Positions 41,335 through 48,616 of a stretch of 64,000 nt of DNA are shown here, in pieces (the first letter of the stretch is position 1; the number at the start of each line of letters is the position of its first letter). The notes under the pieces are model-generated. The model saw only the letters and a program-made list of their open reading frames with translations. It was not told the DNA's origin and did no database searches. Source of the stretch: CADCVT01 sp036389155 (GTDB lineage Bacteria; Actinomycetota; Thermoleophilia; Solirubrobacterales; Solirubrobacteraceae); contig DASVQN010000035.1 in the NCBI GenBank assembly GCA_036389155.1, positions 1-64,000 of the forward strand, in the 5' to 3' direction. Both the position numbers and the translations under genes were made by a program.

Positions 41335-43589
41335 CGCGTCAGCGCGACGGTCAGCCGTGCCGTCCCCTCGACCATCACGGCGAGGCGGGCACCGCGCCTC
41401 AGCTTCGCCCGCGGTGCCCGCAGGCGGACCACGGTGGGACGGTTCGGGAGCACCGCGACCGTGCGCGCGCGCCCGCCGGCGAGGCCCAGGGTCACGGTCA
41501 TGACCCGCCTCGCCGTCAGGACGACCCGGATGCCGCTGCGCCGCGCCGCGCGGGCCGAGCGGCGGCGCGGAGCCCTCACCGTGAGGTCGGCCAGCGCGGC
41601 CGCGCGGGGGTCGACGGCAGGCGGGTCGGCGGGGAGCGCCGGGGGGCCGTAGCGCACGGCGTCGCCCGGCTGCCCGGCGCGAACCTCGAGGACGAGCTGC
41701 GCGGTCGCGGTCGCGCCGAGGTCGTCCTCCACCGTCACGCGGACGCGGTGGTCGCCCGGCGTGGGGAAGGACGTCGTGGTCGTCGCCTCCGTCGTGAAGA
41801 AGTCGTCGGTGCCGTCGCCCTCGGTGTCCCACCGGTAGCCGGCGATCGCGCCGTCGGGGTCGCGCGAGCCGGAGGCGTCGAGGGTCACCACCTCGCCGGT
41901 GCGCGGCGCCTCGGGGCCGGCGCGCAGCTCGGCGCTCGGCGGGTCGGTCACGAGGACGTCGGCGGAGCCGCCGTAGGAGCCGTCCTCCGTGGAGACGAGC
42001 CAGCGGACCGTGTTGCGGCCGCGGCGGTCGAAGACGTGGTCGACGACCGGATCGTCGCTCTCGGAGATCTCGTACGTGCCGTCGTCGTCGAGATCGAAGC
42101 TGAACCGCTTGCCCACCTCGCCGGGCTCCACCGCGTTCGACAGATCAAGGCGCCGGATCGTCCCCGGCGGCGCGACCTCCGGGGTGATCCTCAGCGTCGG
42201 CTCGAGCGTCGCGCAGCCTGCCGGCCGGGGCTCGTCGGCCTCGGCGTCGCGCGAGAGCATGTAGGCGGGCAGCGGGGGGTCGCTCCAGCGCCGCCAGAGC
42301 AGTCCGGCGTTGCCGTGGGTGTCGAAGAAGGCCGCGCGCGGGTCGCCGTGCGGGCGGGGGCAGGTGATCGTCTGCGGCTCGTCGAAGCCCCCGGCGCCGT
42401 TGCCGCGGGCGACGCGCAGCTGGTACGTGCGGAAGTCCTCGTAGAAGACGGCCGGCACGCCGGTCGCGGTCATCGCGACGATCGGGCGCGAGCCGACGTC
42501 GCGCGTGACGCCGAACGCCTCGGAGAACGTCCCGGCCAGGAGGTTCGCGCGGACGGCGCGGGTCTCCCCGATCCAGCCGGTGCGCTCGATCCCGCCGTCG
42601 GGGTGGGCCGCCTCGCTCGTCGCGTGGTACTCCTCCCACGCGACCACGGCGGCGCCGCCCGGCCCGCCCGCCGCGACGATCGCGTCGTCGACGGACGCGT
42701 CCGGGCCGATCTGGCGCGACGCGCCGAACGGCAGGCCCGGCTGCGCGATCGCGGCGCGGACCGGCCCGGCGTGCTCGCCGGCGGGGGATTCGGGCCATGC
42801 GGCGACCGCGCGGCCCTGCGTGTCGAACGCGACGACGGGTGCGCCCGCGCGGGCGCCGGGGCTCGAGAGCTGCTGGGCCGGGCCGAACGCGGGCGCGGCG
42901 GCGGCGCGCCGCGCGACCCACGCGCGGCCCCCGGTGTAGGACGGGCCGTCGCGCCAGCCGACGAGGACGTCGCCCTCCGCGGAGATCGCGAAGCCGCCGA
43001 CCCACCACGCCTCGCCGTCCGGGATGTCGCCGGCGATCGGCTGCGCCGGGAGGAAGGCGGCGGCGCCCGCGGGGCGGACGGCGACGTAGTACCGCTTAGC
43101 CGTGAAGGCGGCGTTGTACCACTCGTAGAGCACCGCGAGATCGCCGCGCGCGTTCATGGCGCTGCGGATGAGGTAGTTGGCGTTGGCGATGTCCGTCGCC
43201 GGGCCGAACACCCCGCCGGCGACGCGCTCGGCGGTGCGGACGCGGTAGCCCTGGCCTTCGACGTAGGCCAGCCAGACCGCGGAGGCGCCGCCCGCCGCGT
43301 CGGTCACGACCTGGGGCGCGTAGGTCCAGCCGGGGTCGAGCTGCGCGTCCGGCCCGTCGACGCCGTCGCGCGGGCGGACCTCGGCGTAGGTGGGTCCCCC
43401 GCCCTCGTTCCAGACGATCACCGTCTCGTCGAGGCTCGTCATCGCGGCGTCGGCCATGAACGCCTGCGAGGGAGCGGCGGCCTGATGCGTCCAGGCCCGG
43501 GCCGCGTGCGCGGTCGCGGGGGCGGCGAGGGTGGCCGCCGCGGCGAGGGCGCCGATCACGCGCACAGCGATCAAAGCGCCTTGCAGCAT
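41331..43589 (-). CDS. Large secreted protein with PKD domain
   Basis: A 752-residue exported protein. Signal peptide to about residue 29; a propeller-like region (residues 40-440) of repeated blocks such as VVAWEEYHATSEA and GASAVWLAYVEGQGYRVRTA; then a PKD-type Ig fold at about 555-650 (VVTLDASGSRDPDGAIAGYRW, HRVRVTVEDDLGATATAQL), preceded by a related, more divergent copy; and an Arg-rich C-terminal module (RRSARAARRSGIRVVLTARR). It is probably a surface or matrix protein. The start is uncertain (ATG 43589, or a GTG about eight codons on), as no promoter motif or ribosome site is seen. Confidence 0.72.
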   Translation of the reverse strand: MLQGALIAVRVIGALAAAATLAAPATAHAARAWTHQAAAPSQAFMADAAMTSLDETVIVWNEGGGPTYAEVRPRDGVDGPDAQLDPGWTYAPQVVTDAAGGASAVWLAYVEGQGYRVRTAERVAGGVFGPATDIANANYLIRSAMNARGDLAVLYEWYNAAFTAKRYYVAVRPAGAAAFLPAQPIAGDIPDGEAWWVGGFAISAEGDVLVGWRDGPSYTGGRAWVARRAAAAPAFGPAQQLSSPGARAGAPVVAFDTQGRAVAAWPESPAGEHAGPVRAAIAQPGLPFGASRQIGPDASVDDAIVAAGGPGGAAVVAWEEYHATSEAAHPDGGIERTGWIGETRAVRANLLAGTFSEAFGVTRDVGSRPIVAMTATGVPAVFYEDFRTYQLRVARGNGAGGFDEPQTITCPRPHGDPRAAFFDTHGNAGLLWRRWSDPPLPAYMLSRDAEADEPRPAGCATLEPTLRITPEVAPPGTIRRLDLSNAVEPGEVGKRFSFDLDDDGTYEISESDDPVVDHVFDRRGRNTVRWLVSTEDGSYGGSADVLVTDPPSAELRAGPEAPRTGEVVTLDASGSRDPDGAIAGYRWDTEGDGTDDFFTTEATTTTSFPTPGDHRVRVTVEDDLGATATAQLVLEVRAGQPGDAVRYGPPALPADPPAVDPRAAALADLTVRAPRRRSARAARRSGIRVVLTARRVMTVTLGLAGGRARTVAVLPNRPTVVRLRAPRAKLRRGARLAVMVEGTARLTVALTR

Positions 43590-43634
43590 TCCACGTCGGT
43601 GGCGTCGCTGCGCAGATTCGCCGCCCGGCGCGCT

Positions 43635-43823
43635 TCAGTCGGCGCGGCGGGCGGGGTCGTGCGCGGCCTCGGGAGGCTCGTCCGGCCAGCGGCCGTGCTC
43701 GTCGAAGAACGCCCTCGCGGCGTCCTCCTCGTGGCGCTCCGGATGGCCCGTGCGGACGACGAGGACGAAGGCCGGGATCGACGCGACGGCGAGGCCGACG
43801 GTGATCCAGTCGAGGAGGCTCAC
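43635..43823 (-). CDS. Small single-pass membrane protein
   Basis: A 62-residue product with one membrane helix (residues 5-24, DWITVGLAVASIPAFVLVVR) and an acidic cytoplasmic or external tail ending EPPEAAHDPARRAD. No recognised family. It lies 10 bases after the MOSC gene on the same strand, so it is probably co-transcribed. Confidence 0.55.
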   Translation of the reverse strand: MSLLDWITVGLAVASIPAFVLVVRTGHPERHEEDAARAFFDEHGRWPDEPPEAAHDPARRAD

Positions 43824-43833
43824 CGCGCGCCGG

Positions 43834-44517
43834 TCACGCCGGCGTCACCGGATCGCCGACCGCGATCCGCGCGGGCCCGCGCGGCTGCACCCGGAAGCCG
43901 AAGAAGGTGTCGTGGCGCTCGTTGATGACGCGCAGGACGCCCGGCGCCTGCTCCAGCGTCTCGGGGTCGCTGATCGTGATCGCGCAGCGGTCGCAGGGGT
44001 GGACGATCTCGAGCTCGGCGTCACCGATGCGGATGTGCCGCCCCTCCCAGCCGGACTCCTCGAACGGCTCGGTGCCGGGCAGGTCGACGTGGACGTTGGT
44101 GCGGAAGCGGCGGATGTCGAGCGGGAACCCGAGCTCCTCCTCGAGCCGCCGGCGCGAGGCCTCGACCGTGACGAGGAGCGTGCCCTGGACGTCGTGGAGA
44201 CCGTGGGGATCCTGCACCAGCGCGACGTCCTTGCCGATGTGCGCGCCGACCGCGCGCTCGAGCTCGTCGTCCCAGCCGTACGTCGTGCCGTCCGGGCCGA
44301 CGACGCTGGGCACCGGCGCGCCGCCGTTCAGCGAGGCGTGCCACGCGAGCATCTTCGGGGCGACGCGCGCCGTCAGCTTCCGGCCGCCGCGCAGCCACAC
44401 CGCATGCTTGCGATCGCCCTCGATCCCGTGCTCGTCCAGCACGACGTTGTCGAGGCGCTCGCCGGCCATCGACTTGACGGGATAGCGGAAGAGGGAGAGG
44501 ACGCTGCCGGAGGCCAT
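43834..44517 (-). CDS. MOSC-domain protein
   Basis: A 227-residue protein with an N-terminal MOSC beta-barrel domain (SLFRYPVKSMAGERLDNVVLDEHGIEGDR) and the C-terminal MOSC core, whose conserved Cys is in EIVHPCDRCAITISDPET and Arg in RRFRTNVHVDL. MOSC proteins carry the molybdenum cofactor (YiiM, YcbX, mARC families) and reduce N-hydroxylated compounds. The sulfite-oxidase-like gene in this window is another molybdenum enzyme, but no cofactor biosynthesis genes are nearby. TACGCT lies 7 bases before the ATG. Confidence 0.88.
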   Translation of the reverse strand: MASGSVLSLFRYPVKSMAGERLDNVVLDEHGIEGDRKHAVWLRGGRKLTARVAPKMLAWHASLNGGAPVPSVVGPDGTTYGWDDELERAVGAHIGKDVALVQDPHGLHDVQGTLLVTVEASRRRLEEELGFPLDIRRFRTNVHVDLPGTEPFEESGWEGRHIRIGDAELEIVHPCDRCAITISDPETLEQAPGVLRVINERHDTFFGFRVQPRGPARIAVGDPVTPA

Positions 44518-44524
44518 TGCCCCC

Positions 44525-44534
44525 AGCGTACGAT
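44525..44534. promoter_or_regulatory. Overlapping divergent -10 boxes, MOSC and PPOX genes
   Basis: AGCGTACGAT reads TACGCT on the minus strand (7 bases from ATG 44517) and TACGAT on the plus strand (7 bases from ATG 44542). The two boxes share the dinucleotide TA. Confidence 0.55.
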
Positions 44535-44541
44535 CTCGCGC

Positions 44542-44949
44542 ATGCCCCTCGATGCCGACGTCCGCGAGCTCTTCGACAAGCCGAACTACGTCCACCTCGC
44601 GACGCTGCTGCCCGACGGGTGGCCGCACGCCGTGACCGTCTGGTCGAACCCGGTCGACGACGACCGGCTCCGGTTCTTCACCCGGCCGGCGTCGCGCAAG
44701 GCGAAGAACGTCGCGCGGGACCCACGCGTCTGCCTGAGCGTCGTCGACCGCGACAACCCGTACCGGATGGCGTCCGTGCGCGGCCGGGTGGTCGAGACGC
44801 GCGACGGCGAAGCGGCGCTCGAGTGGATGGACGCGACGGCGATCAAGTACACGGGCAAGCCGTTCCCGATGCGGAGCGGCACCCTCTACGTCGTCGAGCC
44901 CGAGCACGTGTGGTCGATGACGCTGCCGTTCGAGGAAGGCGCGGGCTAG
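44542..44949 (+). CDS. PPOX-class (pyridoxamine-phosphate-oxidase fold) flavin or F420 enzyme
   Basis: A 135-residue split-barrel protein. Its pattern, YVHLATLLPDGWPHAVTVWSNPVDDDRLRFFTRPASRKAKNVARDPRVCLSVVDRDNPYRMASVRGRV, is that of the actinobacterial PPOX-class F420-dependent reductase group. It would reduce or oxidise a small substrate using F420 or FMN; which cofactor cannot be told from sequence. The GTG or ATG choice is clear from the promoter spacing. Confidence 0.88.
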   Translation: MPLDADVRELFDKPNYVHLATLLPDGWPHAVTVWSNPVDDDRLRFFTRPASRKAKNVARDPRVCLSVVDRDNPYRMASVRGRVVETRDGEAALEWMDATAIKYTGKPFPMRSGTLYVVEPEHVWSMTLPFEEGAG

Positions 44950-44972
44950 CACCGCCGCTCGGGTCGCTCGTC

Positions 44973-45373
44973 TTGCCGCACCCGCTGGATTCGCTCAAGG
45001 CGGACCTCGAGGCGCACGGCGTCGATCCGTCGGATCTCGGACGCTTCGTCAACCGCGTGGTGCCGGGGATCATCGAGCCGAGCACGTTCGACGCCGAGCG
45101 CGCGACGCCCGTGCTGCTCGAATGGCTGCCACGGCTCGACGAGCGCCGTCCTGCAGTACGTCGCGCGGCCGGAGCACCACCCCGAGATCGTTGAGCTCGC
45201 GGCGCAGGCGGAGTACGGGATGGCGCGCCAGATGCTGGTCGAAATGCTGTGGCGCATCAAGACGGACAGGTCCCGCGCCGTGCTCGAGGCGTCGCTCGAT
45301 GACCCGGACGTCGCGCTGCATGCCGGCTCGGCGGGCCGAGGCGCGCCGCGCCGCGAAGCGTGGTCACGGCTAG
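44973..45373 (+). pseudogene. Broken HEAT-repeat-like gene
   Basis: Coding similarity jumps between frames. Bases 44973-45143 read PLDSLKADLEAHGVDPSDLG through LLEWLPRLDE in one frame; from about 45148 the sense continues in another frame as VLQYVARPEHHPEIVELAAQ and MARQMLVEMLWRIKTDRSRA with VLEASLDDPDVALHA; after 45330 a third frame gives AEARRAAKRGHG and a TAG. The YGMARQMLV...RAVLEASLDDPDVALHA stretch resembles HEAT-repeat proteins. At least two frameshifts and a probable internal deletion leave no intact protein, unless there are sequencing errors. Confidence 0.6.
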
Positions 45374-46275
45374 CGGCGCAGGCCGAGCGCGCTGAGCCGC
45401 GCGGCGAGGAACGGCGCGAGACTTCGGCCGAAGGCGGCGGTGATGTGGCCCTGGTCCTTGTGGGTGAGGACCCCTCCGACGACCGGGAAGCAGCGGCGGG
45501 CGTCGCAGAAGTAGTCGGTCATGTCGACGAGGTGGACGCGGCCCCCGGCGCGGCGGGCGGCGTCGGCCGCCGGGTCGGGGCGGAGGGCCACGCGGCGCGG
45601 GATCGCGCAGACGCGGCCGGCGGCGAGGCGCCGGGCGACGGCCGCGACGACGCAGGCGCGCGCCGCCGGCGGGCGGATCGGCGTGTCGCGGATGACGATG
45701 ATCCGCTCGATCGTCTGCGGCACGTCGCGCCACGCCGCGAGGTAGCCGGCCATCTCCGCGCGGTACGACGCCTTCACGCGCGCGCGGTGCTGCGAGACGA
45801 AGAGGGTGTCGACGCCGGGGTGGGTGAGCAGCCACTCGTGGACGGCGGCCCGCCACGCCAGGCACTGCTCGGTGAGCGCGCCGCGCAGGACGGGGGTGCG
45901 CATCGAGAGCGGGCAGCCGTTGCGGCTGAGCGAGAACCCGGCCCACTTGCGCACGGTCGCGATCGGGCTCAGCGCCGCGCGCCAGTGCACGGCGTGGGAG
46001 TCCCCGACGAGCGCGACGCGGCGGCGGGCGACGTTCTCCGGCACCCCGAACTCGCACACCAGCGGGTACTCGCGGCGGGGGAAGCGGCAGGGAGCGTTGG
46101 GCCGTCGCAGCGCCTGGGCGGGCGTCGGCTTGACGACGCGATCGAGCCGCTTGTTGTGGCACGGGCGGACGTGGTCGCGCGACGCCGCGCCCCAGCAGCG
46201 GGGCGTGTCCGCGGTGGCGGGCAGGGCGGGAAGCGCGGCGAGGGCGAGGAGCGAGGCGAGGACGAGGCGGCGCAC
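45370..46275 (-). CDS. Exported SGNH-domain protein
   Basis: A 301-residue protein with signal peptide (VRRLVLASLLALAALPALPATA) and an SGNH hydrolase fold like the C-terminal domain of OafA/YrhL acyltransferases: nucleophile block VALVGDSHAVHW, SRNGCPLS, and the final HITAAF (catalytic His in KDQGHITAAFG; DYFCDARRCFPVVGGVLTHKD ahead of it). Several Cys suggest disulfides. It may add or remove acetyl groups on a surface glycan. The start GTG 46275 was chosen because TACGCT lies 8 bases upstream; a longer frame from TTG 46323 exists. Confidence 0.8.
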   Translation of the reverse strand: MRRLVLASLLALAALPALPATADTPRCWGAASRDHVRPCHNKRLDRVVKPTPAQALRRPNAPCRFPRREYPLVCEFGVPENVARRRVALVGDSHAVHWRAALSPIATVRKWAGFSLSRNGCPLSMRTPVLRGALTEQCLAWRAAVHEWLLTHPGVDTLFVSQHRARVKASYRAEMAGYLAAWRDVPQTIERIIVIRDTPIRPPAARACVVAAVARRLAAGRVCAIPRRVALRPDPAADAARRAGGRVHLVDMTDYFCDARRCFPVVGGVLTHKDQGHITAAFGRSLAPFLAARLSALGLRR

Positions 46276-46283
46276 GGCGGGCC

Positions 46284-46289
46284 AGCGTA
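46284..46289 (-). promoter_or_regulatory. -10 box TACGCT of the SGNH gene
   Basis: TACGCT ends 8 bases before GTG 46275 and fixes that start. Confidence 0.5.
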
Positions 46290-46321
46290 GAGGGGCGCGG
46301 AATGCGCGAGGGGCCAAGATC

Positions 46322-46428
46322 AAGTCGCGGCGAAGCCGCTGTGACTTAAAGCCCGAAGGGCCGGCGCGCAGGCGCCGGCCCCTCGGTACAGCGGTGGAGT
46401 CGGGCGACTCCGGAGCGCGGGGCGCTCC
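46322..46428 (-). terminator. Array of four hairpins after groEL
   Basis: In groEL mRNA order: GGAGCGC/GCGCTCC (46412-46428) touching the stop codon, GGAGTC/GACTCC (46396-46411), GGGCCGGCGC/GCGCCGGCCC (46358-46381, exact 10 bp), then a 10-bp stem with two G-T pairs (46322-46347). The first two are too close to the stop for a simple terminator and may protect the 3' end; the last two look like terminators. Confidence 0.65.
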
Positions 46429-48057
46429 CTACATCATGCCGCCCATGCCGCCCATGTCGGGCATCCCGCCGCCGCCGCCTTCCTTCTCCGGCACCTCGGC
46501 GACGATCGCCTCGGTCGTGAGGATGTTCTTGGCGATCGACGCCGCGTTCTGCAGCGCCGAGCGGGTGACCATGGCCGGGTCGATGACGCCGTCGGCGACG
46601 AGGTCGACCATCTGGCCGGTCGCCGCGTTCAGGCCCTTGCCGTCCTTCTCGCGGCGGATGTCGGCGATGACGACCGAGCCCTCGAGGCCGGCGTTCTGGG
46701 CGATCTGGCGGAGCGGCTCCTCCAGCGCGCGGAGCACGATCTTCGCGCCCGTCTTCTCGTCGTCCTCGTAGGCGTCGAGGTTGATCGCCTCGGACGCGCG
46801 CAGCAGCGCCACGCCGCCGCCGGGGACGATGCCCTCCTCGAGCGCCGCGCGGGTCGCCTGGAGGGCGTCCTCGACGCGGTGCTTCTTCTCCTTCATCTCC
46901 GTCTCGGTGGCCGCGCCGACCTTCACGACGGCGACGCCGCCGGACAGCTTGGCCAGGCGCTCCTGGAGCTTCTCGCGGTCGAAGTCCGAGTCGGTGTTCT
47001 CGACCTCGGTCTTGATCTGGTTGATGCGGCCCTTGATGGCGTCCGCGTCACCGTTGCCGTCGACGATCGTCGTGTTGTCCTTCGCCACGACGACGCGGCG
47101 GGCACGGCCCAGCTGCGAGACCTGCGTGTTCTCCAGCTTGAGGCCCATCTCCTCGGTGATGACCTCGCCGCCGGTGAGGATCGCGATGTCCTCGAGCATG
47201 CGCTTGCGGCGGTCGCCGAAGCCCGGCGCCTTGACGGCGACGCCCGTGAACGTGCCGCGCAGCTTGTTCACGACGAGCGTCGCGAGGGCCTCGCCCTCGA
47301 CGTCCTCGGCGATGATCAGCAGCGACTTGCCGGACTGGATGACGGCCTCGAGGATCGGCAGCACGTCGCGGACGGAGCCGATCTTCTGGTTGGCGATGAG
47401 GATGTACGGATCCTCGAGCACGGCCTCCATGCGGTCGGAGTCCGTGACCATGTACGGGGAGATGTAGCCCTTGTCGAACTGCATGCCCTCGGTGAACTCG
47501 AGGTCCATGCCGAACGTCTGGCCCTCCTCGACGTTGACCACGCCGTCCTTGCCGACCTTCTCGATGGCGTCGGCGATGACGTCGCCGATCTCGTCGTCGC
47601 CGGCGGAGATCGTCGCGACGCGGGCGATCTGCTCCTTGCCGGACACCTCCTTCGACTGGTCGCGGATGTGCTCGACGACCTGCTCGACGGCCTTCTCGAT
47701 GCCGCGCTTGAGGCCGAGCGGGTTCGCGCCCGCCGTGACGTTCTTCAGGCCGTCGCGGACGATCTGCTGCGCGAGGACCGTCGCGGTCGTCGTGCCGTCG
47801 CCGGCGACGTCGTTGGTCGCCGTGGCGACCTCGCGGACGAGCTGGGCGCCCTGGTTCTCGAAGACGTCCTCGACCTCGATTTCCCTTGCGATCGTGACGC
47901 CGTCGTTCGTGATCGTGGGAGCGCCGAACTTCTTGTCGAGGACCACGTAGCGGCCCCGCGGCCCGAGGGTGACCTTCACCGCGTTGGCGACGGCGTCCAC
48001 CCCGGCCTCGAGCGCCTTGCGCGCCTCGACGTCGTACTTGAGTTCCTTGTGAGCCAT
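46429..48057 (-). CDS. groEL: Chaperonin GroEL
   Basis: The 60-kDa chaperonin subunit, 542 residues, forming the tetradecameric folding chamber with GroES. Typical blocks are KVTLGPRGRYVVLDKKFG, the ATP site DGTTTATVLAQ, GEALATLVVNKLRGT, and the flexible C-terminus GGMPDMGGMGGMM rich in Gly and Met, the normal bacterial tail. It lies 15 bases after groES in a two-gene heat-shock operon controlled by CIRCE sites. It is of the classical GroEL type, not the His-tailed GroEL1 of mycobacteria. Confidence 0.98.
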   Translation of the reverse strand: MAHKELKYDVEARKALEAGVDAVANAVKVTLGPRGRYVVLDKKFGAPTITNDGVTIAREIEVEDVFENQGAQLVREVATATNDVAGDGTTTATVLAQQIVRDGLKNVTAGANPLGLKRGIEKAVEQVVEHIRDQSKEVSGKEQIARVATISAGDDEIGDVIADAIEKVGKDGVVNVEEGQTFGMDLEFTEGMQFDKGYISPYMVTDSDRMEAVLEDPYILIANQKIGSVRDVLPILEAVIQSGKSLLIIAEDVEGEALATLVVNKLRGTFTGVAVKAPGFGDRRKRMLEDIAILTGGEVITEEMGLKLENTQVSQLGRARRVVVAKDNTTIVDGNGDADAIKGRINQIKTEVENTDSDFDREKLQERLAKLSGGVAVVKVGAATETEMKEKKHRVEDALQATRAALEEGIVPGGGVALLRASEAINLDAYEDDEKTGAKIVLRALEEPLRQIAQNAGLEGSVVIADIRREKDGKGLNAATGQMVDLVADGVIDPAMVTRSALQNAASIAKNILTTEAIVAEVPEKEGGGGGMPDMGGMGGMM

Positions 48058-48072
48058 GTTCTCCGGGTTCTC

Positions 48073-48369
48073 CTACTCGGACTCGATCTTGGCGAGCACG
48101 TCCGACTCGCGGAGGACAAGCAGGTCCTCGCCGTCGACCTTGATCTCGGTGCCGCCGTACTTGCTGTAGAGGACCTTGTCGCCCTCCTTGACGTCGAGCG
48201 GGATGCGCTTCTCGCCGTCTTCGTCGTAGCGGCCTTCGCCGGCGGCGATGACCTCGCCGCGCTGGGGCTTCTCCTTGGCGGTGTCGGGGAGGACGATGCC
48301 GCTGGCGGTCGTCTCCTCCTCCTCGATCGCCCGCACGATCAACCGATCGCCGAGGGGCTTGAGCTTCAT
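48073..48369 (-). CDS. groES: Co-chaperonin GroES
   Basis: The 98-residue GroES lid, beginning MKLKPLGDRLIVRA, with mobile loop EEEETTASGIVLPDTAKEKPQ and roof GEGRYDEDGEKRIPLDV. The ATG at 48369 is fixed by GGAGG 10 bases upstream; a longer frame to 48405 is ignored. It heads the operon, whose leader carries a CIRCE element, so the repressor HrcA should control it and release under heat or misfolding stress. Confidence 0.97.
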   Translation of the reverse strand: MKLKPLGDRLIVRAIEEEETTASGIVLPDTAKEKPQRGEVIAAGEGRYDEDGEKRIPLDVKEGDKVLYSKYGGTEIKVDGEDLLVLRESDVLAKIESE

Positions 48370-48399
48370 GTGAAAGGGACCTCCGTTGGACGTACAGGC

Positions 48400-48424
48400 T
48401 GGCACTCGATGGCTGTGAGTGCCA
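48400..48424. promoter_or_regulatory. CIRCE element (HrcA operator), downstream copy
   Basis: TGGCACTC-N9-GAGTGCCA, exact arms with the canonical 9-base spacer, in the groES leader. Confidence 0.92.
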
Positions 48425-48441
48425 AGCGTCGTGTGGCGCTC

Positions 48442-48469
48442 ACTCTAGCGCGTGATCGCCAGGCGTCAA
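48442..48469 (-). promoter_or_regulatory. Sigma-A-type promoter of groES-groEL
   Basis: TTGACG (48464-48469) and TAGAGT (48442-48447) on the minus strand, 16 bases apart, lie between the two CIRCE elements. This is one of the few promoters here with a good -35 hexamer and a true leader (about 70 bases). Confidence 0.7.
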
Positions 48470-48478
48470 GAGGCTTCT

Positions 48479-48503
48479 TGGCACTCTCTCCGTAGGAGTG
48501 CCA
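48479..48503. promoter_or_regulatory. CIRCE element (HrcA operator), upstream copy
   Basis: A second TGGCACTC-N9-GAGTGCCA with a different spacer, 79 bp from the first, just upstream of the -35 box. Confidence 0.92.
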
Positions 48504-48616
48504 CCCGCTGCGGCAATCGCGTGCGCCGCTTCCGATCGCGCGGTTCACGGGGGCCTGGGCCGCGCTTTCCCCGGTGCGCTCGACACGAGGGGTGACTTCG
48601 CACGACGGTCGTCCGC

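Noticed and set aside
45374..46290. Long plus-strand frame continuing the HEAT-like remnant
   Set aside because: It is antisense to the SGNH gene, which has a signal peptide, catalytic motifs and a promoter.
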